Origin: Clostridia bacterium
GTDB taxonomy: Bacteria; Bacillota; Clostridia; Oscillospirales; CAG-272
DNA: 20,132 nt
NCBI GenBank assembly: GCA_017395885.1
Contig: JAFQNM010000028.1
Span: 1 to 20,132, forward strand
Direction of reading: 5' to 3'
The notes beneath the pieces were generated by a model. It saw only the letters and a list, made by a program, of their open reading frames with translations. It was not told the DNA's origin and did not search any database. A program made the position numbers and the translations under genes. Of this stretch, positions 1 through 7,367 are shown piece by piece; position 1 is the stretch's first letter; the number at the start of each line of letters is the position of its first letter.

Positions 1-2208
1 GCCTGCACAGGCGTTACCGTTGAGGCCTACAAGCAGCTGGAGGAGGGCGAGACAGATTTTACCTTTACCTTTATCTACAAGTGTGCAAGCCGCCTCGGCG
101 CCGACCCCACCGACCTCCTCAAGGGTCAGAGCCCTACCCTTTCCGAGTATACCGTAAACAGACAGGGCGAGGGCCTTCCCATCGCCCGCAGAAAAGGCTT
201 TGACTATAAAAACCTCGCATCTATGTTCAAGGATAAGATCGCAGAGCCCTTCTGCGTAACTGCCCGCTACTCTGAGGAGGAGCAGTCAGCTCCCATCAAA
301 ACAGCAAAGCATAACGGACAGGAGTTTAACCTTGTGCTTTCAGGCTCTCTTAAGGTAGTGGTGGACGGCAAGGCAGAAGTTCTCAACGTTGGCGATTCCA
401 TCTACTATAATTCCGCCCTTCCCCACGGTATGATCGCAACGGGCGGCGCTGACTGCACCTTCCTTGCAGTCGTGATGAACAGGGGCGACGCCACCTACGA
501 TATGGCCGAGAATGCCGTAAAGGTGGAGGAAAAGACCACACCGCTCCACAAGCTGCCCGAGAACCCCGTTGTTCTCAATTTCATTGAGTGCGACGAAAAC
601 GAAAACGGACTTCTTACAGATATCCGCTTCAAGGATCTTGATAAATATAACTTCGCATACGACACGGTCGACGCTATCGCCGAGAAGTGCCCCCATAAGG
701 TGGCAATGATCCATCTTGATAAGGACCACAACGAGCGCCGCTTTACCTTTGGCGAGCTTCGTTCCCTTTCCAACCGTGCGGCAAACTACTTTACCGCTAT
801 GGGCATCAGGGAGGGAGACCGCGTAATGCTGGTGCTCAAGCGCCACTGGCAGTTCTGGGTAACCATCCTTGCTCTTCATAAGCTTGGCGCTATCGCCATC
901 CCCGCAACTCACCAGCTTGTTGAGCACGATTTTGAATACCGCTTCAATGCAGCAGGCGTTTCTGCCATCGTTTGCACAGGCGACGGCGAGACCCACACCC
1001 ACGCTGAGGCCGCCGCAAAGACTGCAAAAGAGCCCGTAAAGCTCTTTATGGCTCACGGCAAGGCTTGCGGCTGGTACGATTTTGACAGCGACTTTACAAA
1101 ATACCCCGACACCCTTGTGAGAGTGCCTACAGCCTGCGGCGAAAAGCCCATGATCATGTTCTTTACATCGGGAACTACAGGCTACCCCAAGATCGCATCT
1201 CACAGCTATACCTATGCTATCGGCCACTATATCACAGCAAGATACTGGCACAACGTTGATCCCGAGGGCATCCACTTCACCATCTCCGACACGGGCTGGG
1301 GCAAGGCTCTCTGGGGTAAGCTCTACGGTCAGTGGCTCTGCGAGGGCTGCGTGTTCACATACGACTTTGAAAAGTTCGATGCAAACGATATCCTTCCTCT
1401 CTTCAAGGAATACGGCATCACAACCTTCTGCGCTCCCCCCACAATGCTCCGCTTCTTCGTTAAGGAGGACCTTTCAAAGTTTGACCTTTCAAGCCTCAAG
1501 TATATCACCACAGCAGGCGAGGCTCTGAACCCTGAGGTGTTCTACCAGTTCAAGGCCGCAACGGGACTTACCATTATGGAAGGCTTCGGCCAGACAGAGA
1601 CCACCCTTTCCATCTGCAATCTGGTAGGCACAACTCCCCGTCCCGGCTCCATGGGCAGACCCTCTCCTATGTATAAGCTTGAGATCCTCCGCCCCGACGA
1701 TACTCCCTGCCCCACAGGTGAAACGGGCGAGATCTGTATCAGAACCAAGGACGGCACCCCTCCCGGACTGTTCCTTGAGTACTATCGCGACGCCGAGCAC
1801 ACAAAGGAGGCTTGGCACGACGGCTACTACCATACCGGCGATACCGCCTGGATGGATGAGGAGGGCTATATCTGGTACGTTGGACGTACGGATGACGTTA
1901 TCAAATCCTCCGGCTACCGCATCGGCCCCTTCGAGATCGAAAGCGTTATCATGGAGCTTCCCTACGTGCTTGAATGTGCCATCACTCCCGTTCCCGATCC
2001 CATCAGAGGTCAGATCGTCAAGGCGACCATCGTCCTCGTTAAGGGCAAGGAGGGCAGCGATGCTCTGAAAAAGGAGATCCAGACATACGTTAAGGAGCAC
2101 ACAGCACCTTATAAGTACCCCCGTGTCGTAGAGTTTGTTTCCGAGCTCCCCAAGACCATCAGCGGTAAGATCCGCCGAGTTGAGATCCGCCGGAACGACG
2201 CAAAGTAA
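1..2208 (+). CDS. HTH-cupin-acyl-CoA synthetase fusion (5' end outside window)
   Basis: The reading frame is open from base 1, so the gene starts upstream; the first internal ATG (223) is not the start. Visible residues 1-41 look like the second half of an XRE-type HTH (TGVTVEAYKQLEEGE, then RLGADPTDLLKG). A cupin follows at about 100-160 (QEFNLVLSGSLKVVVDGK, LPHGM). From about 215 it is an adenylate-forming enzyme: P-loop FTSGTTGYPK near 388, EGFGQTETT, HTGDTAWMDEEGY, GRTDDVIKSSGYRIG, and the C-terminal lysine in PKTISGKIRR near 723. DTGWGKALWGKLYG and FCAPPTMLR resemble medium-chain acyl-CoA synthetases. Such enzymes make acyl-AMP from a carboxylic acid and ATP, then acyl-CoA. Inference: the fused HTH and cupin let the protein sense a ligand and bind DNA. 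Domain calls are strong; the substrate is unknown. A strong terminator follows. Confidence 0.93.
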   Translation, partial: ACTGVTVEAYKQLEEGETDFTFTFIYKCASRLGADPTDLLKGQSPTLSEYTVNRQGEGLPIARRKGFDYKNLASMFKDKIAEPFCVTARYSEEEQSAPIKTAKHNGQEFNLVLSGSLKVVVDGKAEVLNVGDSIYYNSALPHGMIATGGADCTFLAVVMNRGDATYDMAENAVKVEEKTTPLHKLPENPVVLNFIECDENENGLLTDIRFKDLDKYNFAYDTVDAIAEKCPHKVAMIHLDKDHNERRFTFGELRSLSNRAANYFTAMGIREGDRVMLVLKRHWQFWVTILALHKLGAIAIPATHQLVEHDFEYRFNAAGVSAIVCTGDGETHTHAEAAAKTAKEPVKLFMAHGKACGWYDFDSDFTKYPDTLVRVPTACGEKPMIMFFTSGTTGYPKIASHSYTYAIGHYITARYWHNVDPEGIHFTISDTGWGKALWGKLYGQWLCEGCVFTYDFEKFDANDILPLFKEYGITTFCAPPTMLRFFVKEDLSKFDLSSLKYITTAGEALNPEVFYQFKAATGLTIMEGFGQTETTLSICNLVGTTPRPGSMGRPSPMYKLEILRPDDTPCPTGETGEICIRTKDGTPPGLFLEYYRDAEHTKEAWHDGYYHTGDTAWMDEEGYIWYVGRTDDVIKSSGYRIGPFEIESVIMELPYVLECAITPVPDPIRGQIVKATIVLVKGKEGSDALKKEIQTYVKEHTAPYKYPRVVEFVSELPKTISGKIRRVEIRRNDAK

Positions 2209-2262
2209 GAAGCTTTCTATGCTTTTTACGAAAGAAAAGCATCAAAAGAGATTTAAATATAT

Positions 2263-2306
2263 AAAAGGCTGAGCAAGTGCATTTTTTGCAACTGCTCAGC
2301 CTTTTT
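2263..2306 (+). terminator. Rho-independent terminator of the ligase gene
   Basis: A 13-bp perfect stem pairs 2263-2275 with 2293-2305 (AAAAGGCTGAGCA / TGCTCAGCCTTTT) and ends in a T run. The loop contains a second, imperfect pairing (AGTGCA / TGCAACT). It lies 55 nt after the stop codon. The A-rich 5' arm could also give some termination on the minus strand. Confidence 0.9.
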
Positions 2307-2335
2307 GTTAGCTGATATCTCGCCTTGCAAGCTAA

Positions 2336-2377
2336 AAATCGGCAACACTTTTTCTGTCCAAAAAGTGTTGCCGATTT
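2336..2377. repeat. 18-bp perfect palindrome
   Basis: Bases 2336-2353 are exactly complementary to 2360-2377 around the 6-nt loop CTGTCC; the arm begins AAATCGGCAACAC. No gene covers it and no T run follows beyond the stem. It is one of several extragenic palindromes filling the gap 2209-2654. That gap otherwise holds the ligase terminator, the 89-bp tandem repeat, and a short stretch (2389-2438) also found inverted near 19260. I see no gene in the gap. Confidence 0.8.
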
Positions 2378-2438
2378 CGGTTGTACGCTGTCATCCTTTC
2401 GGCTTATACTTTGTCATTGGCGTTTGCACGATTTTAAT

Positions 2439-2635
2439 CTCACCGATAAACCAAATTATAACCATTCCCTTTTTGAAGTTTTTCGGGGGTCGTAGGGGGC
2501 CTTTTTACAAAAAGGCCTCCTACATATCTCTCCGACAAACCAAATTATAACCACTCCCTTTTTGAAGTTTTTCGGGGGTCGCAGGGGGCCTTTTTACAAA
2601 AAGGCCCCCTGCATATCTCACCGACAAACAGAACT
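2439..2635. repeat. 89-bp tandem repeat (family R1), two units plus a partial third
   Basis: Unit 1 (2439-2527) and unit 2 (2528-2616) are directly adjacent and differ at about 6 of 89 positions; a third unit begins at 2617 and decays within about 20 nt. Each has an AT-rich part (CCAAATTATAACCA), CCCTTTTTGAAGTTTTTCGG, then a 15-bp hairpin around GGCCTTTTTACAAAAAGGCC. In that stem, unit 1 has T-A where unit 2 has C-G (GTAGG...CCTAC versus GCAGG...CCTGC), a compensatory change. An inverted copy lies at 19174-19280. The repeat is about 40 nt from the 3' end of the minus-strand lipoprotein gene and could end its transcript, though no clear U run is present. Confidence 0.88.
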
Positions 2636-2654
2636 TTGAAGCATTGACGGCAGA

Positions 2655-3512
2655 TCATTCTGTTATTACGACGGAAAAATCCTCGGAGGCGGCCTCCACG
2701 TCTGCTCCAAGCTCACGGGCGATGCTAAGATTCACGCACAAAACGTAGCATCCCCCTCTCAATGGCTCTGCCTCCTCTCCCTCCACAAGGGCGGTCACTC
2801 TGCTCGCCACCTCGTATGCCATTTTCTCTCCGTCTATACAAAAGCTGGCAAGGGCTCCTCTCAGCGGCTCTCCCGATCCAACCGCAATTATTGCCGTTTC
2901 ATACTCCGAAAGATCTGCCGCAGCAGACCACAGCTTTTCCGAGGGCAGGATGAGCGCATCACAGCTACCCTCGGCCGCCTTTGCGACCGCATCTCCGTAC
3001 GGCTTTCCCTCAACCGTTTCCACCGTGTAGCTGACGCCGCTCATATCAAGCACGTCGCAGGCATCCTGCACGTCGGCTCCTCCCGCCTTCTCCGAAATGA
3101 TAGAAAAGCTTTCTGCCTCCGGCATGAGAAGAAGCGCCGCTCTCGCCATTCTGCCTGAGCTGAGCCCAGGTGCTACCAACGTTTCACTCCCCTTTTCCGT
3201 TATATCAAAGCTGCACTCAAGGTATGCACCCTCGGCCTCTTTCACGCTGCAGCCTACTGCCACCGTGGCACAAAAGCCTTTCTCCTCCTTTTTCATATCA
3301 CCCTCTCCCGCCAGGCAGATGCTGACCTCATACCCCTTTGCCATCAGCATTTCCCCCACGAGAGCAGCGGTCTGCTCCTCTATTCCGCCCCTTTCAGTTA
3401 CTATCTGCACCCTGTGGCTCAGCTCTCTTGCCGTTCTTTCCTCTTTTTTTTCACGGCAGCCGCAAAGCAATACTGCCAGCACTGCAAGCACCAATGCTAC
3501 TATCCTTTTCAT
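2655..3512 (-). CDS. TrpX-like ABC substrate-binding lipoprotein (orphan)
   Basis: 285 residues. The N-terminus is a lipoprotein signal (MKRIVALVLAVLAVLLCGC) with the lipid-bearing cysteine at position 19, so the protein should sit on the outer face of the membrane. The C-terminal half resembles the ABC_sub_bind/TrpX family (Pfam ABC_sub_bind), a periplasmic-binding fold: CDALILPSEKLWSAA matches the usual 'aiyvptdn' region, IIAVGSGEP and DGEKMAYEVASRVTALVEG the hinge region, and CYVLCVNLSIARELGADV the usual 'lvvNlktAkelGi' end. It is shorter and more divergent than the usual roughly 320 residues. The start has a ribosome site (AGAGGAAGAG). No permease or ATPase lies next to it, so the transport partner is elsewhere or the protein is only a binder. 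The ligand is unknown. Confidence 0.72.
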   Translation of the reverse strand: MKRIVALVLAVLAVLLCGCREKKEERTARELSHRVQIVTERGGIEEQTAALVGEMLMAKGYEVSICLAGEGDMKKEEKGFCATVAVGCSVKEAEGAYLECSFDITEKGSETLVAPGLSSGRMARAALLLMPEAESFSIISEKAGGADVQDACDVLDMSGVSYTVETVEGKPYGDAVAKAAEGSCDALILPSEKLWSAAADLSEYETAIIAVGSGEPLRGALASFCIDGEKMAYEVASRVTALVEGEEAEPLRGGCYVLCVNLSIARELGADVEAASEDFSVVITE

Positions 3513-3616
3513 TGCTCTTCCTCTTCTTTTTTTCTAATAATACCTCCCTCTGCTTGCGAATTTTACAAAACCGTGGCGCTCCCTCGCCTCTTTCTGAAAA
3601 TAACTTACTTCACCGA

Positions 3617-3645
3617 TTGACAAAAAATGCGCCAAGTGGTATATT
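3617..3645 (+). promoter_or_regulatory. sigma-A promoter for yitT
   Basis: TTGACA at 3617-3622, a 17-nt spacer, and TATATT at 3640-3645. It is 33 nt upstream of the yitT ATG, with an AAAGAGGG ribosome site in between. Confidence 0.85.
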
Positions 3646-3678
3646 AATTGTAGAATTATATATCTATAAAGAGGGATT

Positions 3679-4599
3679 ATGTCAAACACAAATTCTAAAA
3701 GAAGAAAGATTCTTATGGCCATCGCAAATTCCGTGATACTCGTTCTCGGTAACGCTCTCTACGCATTTGCGATAGCCGCTTTTGTTATGCCCTCAGGCAT
3801 CGTTGTTGGCGGAGTTACGGGTATTTCCATCTTCCTCGAAAAATTTATACCCGATGCCTGGCCTATTGAGGTCTCCTACATAGTTTTCGTTATAAACGTT
3901 GGCCTGTTTATCCTCGGCGCCATCGTTATCGGCAAGCGCTTCGCCATTACAACGGCGGCAAGCACCGTGCTCTACCCCTTTTTTCTCGGTATTTTTGAGA
4001 ATATGTTTGCCTCAAACGCTCTCATCCCCAACGACCTTATCCTTAACGCCGCAACGTCAGGCCTTCTCATCGGTGTCTCCATCGGCATTGTGGCAAGAAC
4101 AGGCGCTTCAACGGGCGGTATGGATATTCCTCCCCTCGTTATCAACAAGCTGACCGGCGCCCCTGTTGGCACTACCCTTCTTTGCTTTGACGTTGTTATC
4201 ATCGCTACCCAGCTTATTAAGAGCGATCTGACCCAGGTGCTCTACGGCGTTGTTATGATAGTTATCAACTCCTTCGTTGTTAACCAGGTGATGGTCATGG
4301 GTAACGAAAAGATCCAGATAACCGTTATCAGCAACAACATCGAGGAGGTTCGTGCCGCTATCCTCACAGATATGCACCGCGGAGTTACGTTTATCTCCTC
4401 AAGAAAGGGCCTCACCGGCGAGCCCTGCGAGATGGTAATGTCCATTATCTCCACACGCCAGCTTGCCCGTGCAAAGAGACTTATACTGGACGTGGACCCT
4501 GCCGCCTTTATGATCGTGACAAGGGTCAGCGAGGTTAACGGAAACGGCTTCTCCTTTAAAAAGAACGACGACAAAAAGCTTGACAGAAGCGATATTTGA
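3679..4599 (+). CDS. YitT family membrane protein (DUF2179 C-terminal domain)
   Basis: 306 residues, normal for the family. After a short basic N-terminus come about five hydrophobic segments (beginning NSVILVLGNALYAFAIAAF and VSYIVFVINVGLFILGAIV), with the family-typical glycine-rich motifs GIVVGGVTGIS and RTGASTGGMDI. The soluble C-terminal domain of about 80 residues (IQITVISNNIEEVRAAI, HRGVTFISSRKGLTG, ARAKRLILDVDPAAFMIVT) is the DUF2179/GlnB-like fold. The biochemical role of YitT proteins is not settled; they are inner-membrane proteins of unknown transport or signalling function. The start is supported by AAAGAGGG just upstream and a near-consensus promoter. Its last codons carry the rnpB promoter, and the RNA begins about 15 nt after the stop. 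Confidence 0.93.
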   Translation: MSNTNSKRRKILMAIANSVILVLGNALYAFAIAAFVMPSGIVVGGVTGISIFLEKFIPDAWPIEVSYIVFVINVGLFILGAIVIGKRFAITTAASTVLYPFFLGIFENMFASNALIPNDLILNAATSGLLIGVSIGIVARTGASTGGMDIPPLVINKLTGAPVGTTLLCFDVVIIATQLIKSDLTQVLYGVVMIVINSFVVNQVMVMGNEKIQITVISNNIEEVRAAILTDMHRGVTFISSRKGLTGEPCEMVMSIISTRQLARAKRLILDVDPAAFMIVTRVSEVNGNGFSFKKNDDKKLDRSDI

Positions 4600-4608
4600 T
4601 TGTAAAAT
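4580..4608 (+). promoter_or_regulatory. rnpB promoter embedded in the 3' end of yitT
   Basis: TTGACA at 4580-4585 (codons for Lys-Leu-Asp-Arg of YitT), a 17-nt spacer that crosses the yitT stop at 4597-4599, and TAAAAT at 4603-4608. A start 6-8 nt downstream falls at about 4614-4616, where the P1 helix of the RNase P RNA begins. The fit between promoter and RNA end supports both calls. Confidence 0.83.
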
Positions 4609-4613
4609 ACAAT

Positions 4614-5047
4614 GCGGGAGATCGGACTGCCGCGCTCTATGTTGCCGAAAGGTATTAGAGTGAGGAAAGTCCGGGCACTACAGGGCAGGATAACGGATAA
4701 CGTCCGCCGAGGGAAACCTCCGGGAAAGTGCAACAGAAATAAACCGCCTCCGCTTATACCTTGGCCTTTGCTTATGCCAGGGCCTGAAAGACAGGCGAAT
4801 TTGCGATCTCGCAGTTCGAACGTCTGCGGAGGTAAGGATGGAAAGGCGAGGTAAGAGCTCACCGGCACGACAGGCAACTGTGTGCAAATGTAAACCCTAT
4901 CCGGTGCAACACCGTATGCAGAGAGGCCACGGCCTGTGTCTGCCCGACATTTCTCTGCGGGTGGCTGGAGATGTGCAGCAATGCATATTCGAGATAGATG
5001 GCAGTCAAGGCGAAAGCTTTACAGAACCCGGCTTACAGATCTCCCTA
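4614..5047 (+). ncRNA. rnpB: RNase P RNA (catalytic RNA)
   Basis: This RNA is the catalytic subunit that removes the 5' leader of pre-tRNAs. The universally conserved blocks are present: GAGGAAAGTCCGGGC at 4662-4676 (5' half of P4), AGAGCTCACCGG at 4855-4866, and ACAGAACCCGGCTTACAGA at 5021-5039 (3' half of P4). The terminal helix P1 is visible as GGGAGATC (4616-4623) pairing with GATCTCCC (5038-5045), which sets the ends. At about 430 nt it is longer than the E. coli RNA (377 nt). The extra length seems to lie in the arm between roughly 4745 and 4835, where CCGCCTCCGC pairs back with GTCTGCGGAGG. It has its own promoter and terminator. Confidence 0.97.
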
Positions 5048-5059
5048 AAACAATATGTA

Positions 5060-5083
5060 AAAAGCACCCTTTCGGGTGCTTTT
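5060..5083 (+). terminator. rnpB terminator
   Basis: AAAAGCACCC (5060-5069), loop TTTC, GGGTGCTTTT (5074-5083). The stem is 10 bp and perfect, and begins 15 nt after the P1 helix. A decayed look-alike (CGCCCTTTCGGGTGCTTTT) occurs at about 5227-5245. Confidence 0.9.
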
Positions 5084-5230
5084 CAGATTGTCGAAAAAGG
5101 CGCAGATCGCAAATATATCAAAACAAAAACAGCCGGATCGAAACTTTAACTGTAAACGGCAAAAGCAACTAATTATTAAAGTCACATTAAAGAAATCCCC
5201 TGATTTTCAGGGGATTTCAAGCTTTTCGCC
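5084..5230. repeat. Dispersed intergenic repeat, family R2, copy 1
   Basis: This 147-bp stretch, read on the minus strand, matches 19022-19173 along its length. Shared blocks are GGCGAAAAGCTTGAAATCCC at one end, CAGGGGATTTCTTTAAT, CAGTTAAAG, GGCTGT, and CTGCGCCTTTTTCGACA at the other end. The middle is diverged, with small indels. There is no coding frame in either copy. It fills the gap between the rnpB terminator and the dockerin gene and contains a 12-bp hairpin. Confidence 0.82.
5192..5218 (-). terminator. Hairpin, likely terminator of the dockerin gene
   Basis: GAAATCCCCTGA (5192-5203) pairs perfectly with TCAGGGGATTTC (5207-5218) around a 3-nt loop. On the minus strand it is followed by TTTAAT, and it lies about 45 nt past the dockerin stop codon, as expected for a terminator. 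It is also the best-conserved part of repeat R2. Confidence 0.6.
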
Positions 5231-5261
5231 CTTTCGGGTGCTTTTAATTTTGCTTTTTAAA

Positions 5262-6359
5262 TTATGCGCCTGCAAGCTTTCTCTTGAGCATATTGGTATC
5301 AATGGCGTTGATATCGCCATCACCGTTAATATCTGCCGCAAGTGCAGATGCGCTGCCTGCTTCAACGATCGTGTTTCCGGCTACGATCCTCATAAGTGTG
5401 TTGGAATCGATGCCGTTGACCTGTCCGTCGTTATTGATATCGCCGACTGTATATGAGGGGGGCAGGGGAGCGGTTGTGTAGTAGCAAGCAAACATCCACG
5501 CATCGTCTTTTGTGCCGCCTATCCAGCCTTCTGCGCCGTACCAGCCGAGGTTGTTACCGATCTCACGGAACATCTCGATAAGGTCATCGGTGAGGGGATA
5601 GAGCTTTGTTGCAGCGTCTGCGCAGGCGTGGTACTCGAGGAATGCCTCGTTATAGTCTGTGATTGATACGAGCTCGCCGTTTTCATCATAAACTGCGCCT
5701 TTGAGCTGGCCGTAGGTGCTGGCAGCATAAAGATTCATATTTGAATCCTCAAGGTTTGCAAAAAGAATATATCCGTCTGCAGAATTGAGATGATAATATC
5801 CGTCTTCTCCAAGAACTGCAGTATCTACTGTGCTGTTAAGGGTATTAACTGAAAGAAGCTCTGCCGCATCGCCCGTAAAGGTGAACGCTTCAGGTGTTGT
5901 TTTGTTAACATAGGGGATCTTTTCGATGACCTTGATATCGGAATCGCCCTTTGATACTGTGACGGATACCGTTGCAGCTCCACCCTTAACAGCGATCCAA
6001 ATCTCCTGGCCAACGCCGGTGCACTCCCATTCTACCTCTGCCTCTGTCACTGTGGTCTCAGAGGGCTGAACGGTTACCCACATACCGTTATTGCTGACGA
6101 TTCCCACAAGGGTATCGGCTACGCTGATGGTATATTTACCTGTTGCCGAGGGAGCAAGAGCGAATACGGTATAGTCATAGAGCTCGCTGAGAGCATACTC
6201 CTGGGTGCCATCCTCAACAATATAGGTGCCGTAATAAACGTAGTTATCGCCAACGTCTACTGCATCCTCAACGTTCTCAGCGCCTACCGCAGCTATAGAA
6301 AAGCTGAGAAGTGCAAGGCAAAGAACGAGAGAGAGAAGCTTTTTCATTGTGTTTTTCAT
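5262..6359 (-). CDS. Secreted dockerin-domain protein of unknown function
   Basis: 365 residues with a classical signal peptide (KKLLSLVLCLALLSFSIAAV, cleavage probably after AVGA). The C-terminal 60 residues are a type I dockerin: two calcium-binding repeats, DINNDGQVNGIDSNTLMRI and DINGDGDINAIDTNMLKRK, each an F-hand-like loop plus helix, joined by a short linker and preceded by a PLPPSYT linker. Dockerins plug into cohesins of cellulosome-like scaffolds. The 270 residues between are beta-rich and glycine/aspartate-rich, and I recognise no catalytic domain. The ATG at 6359 has a GGAGG site 6 nt upstream; Met5 is an alternative. A promoter (TTGTAA-17-TATAAT) lies at 6406-6434. No cohesin gene is in the window. 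Confidence 0.9.
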   Translation of the reverse strand: MKNTMKKLLSLVLCLALLSFSIAAVGAENVEDAVDVGDNYVYYGTYIVEDGTQEYALSELYDYTVFALAPSATGKYTISVADTLVGIVSNNGMWVTVQPSETTVTEAEVEWECTGVGQEIWIAVKGGAATVSVTVSKGDSDIKVIEKIPYVNKTTPEAFTFTGDAAELLSVNTLNSTVDTAVLGEDGYYHLNSADGYILFANLEDSNMNLYAASTYGQLKGAVYDENGELVSITDYNEAFLEYHACADAATKLYPLTDDLIEMFREIGNNLGWYGAEGWIGGTKDDAWMFACYYTTAPLPPSYTVGDINNDGQVNGIDSNTLMRIVAGNTIVEAGSASALAADINGDGDINAIDTNMLKRKLAGA

Positions 6360-6393
6360 AATTTCCTCCGTTTGTGTAAATTTAAGAATTTAG

Positions 6394-6434
6394 CACGCTA
6401 ACGTGATTATAACACACATCCAACCTCGTTACAA
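6394..6434 (-). promoter_or_regulatory. Promoter of the dockerin gene with a CACG-ttag-CGTG dyad
   Basis: Read on the minus strand: TTGTAA (6429-6434), 17-nt spacer, TATAAT (6406-6411), then CACGTTAGCGTG (6394-6405), a 4+4 dyad directly downstream of the -10 box. The dyad overlaps the expected transcription start, a usual operator position. Its binding protein is unknown. Confidence 0.65.
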
Positions 6435-6497
6435 GAGCATTTGAATATTTTTATTAAATATATCCATATTTCTCTTGTTTTTTTGCCGAATATGTCT

Positions 6498-7367
6498 TTA
6501 ACTGAAGGAATTGATCCTGTTTCTTGCATCATCGGCGATGCGATCGGGATCGTTTTTGTTAACTGAGATCATTTTCTTGCTTTCGTGAAAGCCACAGATC
6601 TCGCCCCTTTCATCAAAAAGAGGAACGGCAGCTATTCTGAATTCGCAGGCCGAGGGCAGGATAAGGGCGCTCTCTGCACAAAGATCCCAAAGCCCCTGCG
6701 CCCAGCCTATCTCACAAAATCGCTTTGAAACAAAGCGGGCAAGAGGACTTTCATTATACTGCTCTCTGATCTCGTCATCCGTCCGACGGAAGGGGCCAAC
6801 CGTTCTGCCTGCCTCAACGAGAACGATGTTCTCTGAAAGCTCAAAAAACCTCTTTCCACCCTCGATATCGTTATGGTAATTGTACTCTCCCGTGTTGCTG
6901 TCGCTGTCCAGTCCGTCCAGCGCAAGCCATACGGTTATGAGCTTTTCTCTGATATCGGGATAAAGCATAAGAGCTGAGGCCACGTTTGTTATGCAGCCGG
7001 TGGAAACTGAATAAACAGGCCCATCTGCCTTTCTTACGATCTCTGCAATGACCTCTGCCGCCCTTGAGGGCACAGCCCCTCCTCTTTTAGTTATATAATC
7101 GGGGCTGCCCGCAACGGCACCGTAGGGCACGATGGCTCCCGAGGCGGCAATGATCTGCTCACTCTCAAGCCTGCCCGACAGAACTGTCTCGTGAGAGTTT
7201 TCGTTATACGGCGCTGTGGTGACCGCAAGCACTCTCACCTTATCCGGTGAGGCAAGCGCATAGGCGCAGGCAAACTGATCGTCGCCATCGGCACCCATAT
7301 CACAATCCACTATTATATCCTTGATCCTGTCCGATCTGATATCTGCAAGAATATCCTCAAGTCTCAT
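6498..7367 (-). CDS. Nucleoside hydrolase family (IUNH-like) protein
   Basis: 289 residues, slightly short for the family (about 310-320). The N-terminal calcium-binding signature is present: DCDMGADGDD at residues 21-30, the equivalent of the family's DTDxGxDDA motif. GCITNVASAL (124-133) matches the usual GPLTNIA element, and EYNYHNDIEGG (161-171) matches the sugar-binding E(F)N..xD region. At the position where inosine-uridine hydrolases usually carry His-Asp, this protein has Trp227-Asp228 (LWDLCAESAL): the metal-binding Asp is kept and the catalytic His is lost. The family cleaves the N-glycosidic bond of ribonucleosides, but the substrate here is uncertain. No signal peptide, so cytoplasmic. 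Its ATG overlaps the stop of the upstream lipoprotein gene (ATGA), indicating translational coupling. Confidence 0.85.
   Translation of the reverse strand: MRLEDILADIRSDRIKDIIVDCDMGADGDDQFACAYALASPDKVRVLAVTTAPYNENSHETVLSGRLESEQIIAASGAIVPYGAVAGSPDYITKRGGAVPSRAAEVIAEIVRKADGPVYSVSTGCITNVASALMLYPDIREKLITVWLALDGLDSDSNTGEYNYHNDIEGGKRFFELSENIVLVEAGRTVGPFRRTDDEIREQYNESPLARFVSKRFCEIGWAQGLWDLCAESALILPSACEFRIAAVPLFDERGEICGFHESKKMISVNKNDPDRIADDARNRINSFS

Noticed and set aside
340-1275. Long open frame (311 codons) on the minus strand inside the acyl-CoA ligase gene
   Set aside because: It lies wholly antisense to a gene with clear family motifs, has no family likeness, and its openness follows from the codon bias of the real gene.
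2305-2550. 81-codon open frame through the R1 repeats
   Set aside because: It consists of palindromes and repeat units, and its sequence is repeated out of frame in unit 2. No protein signal.
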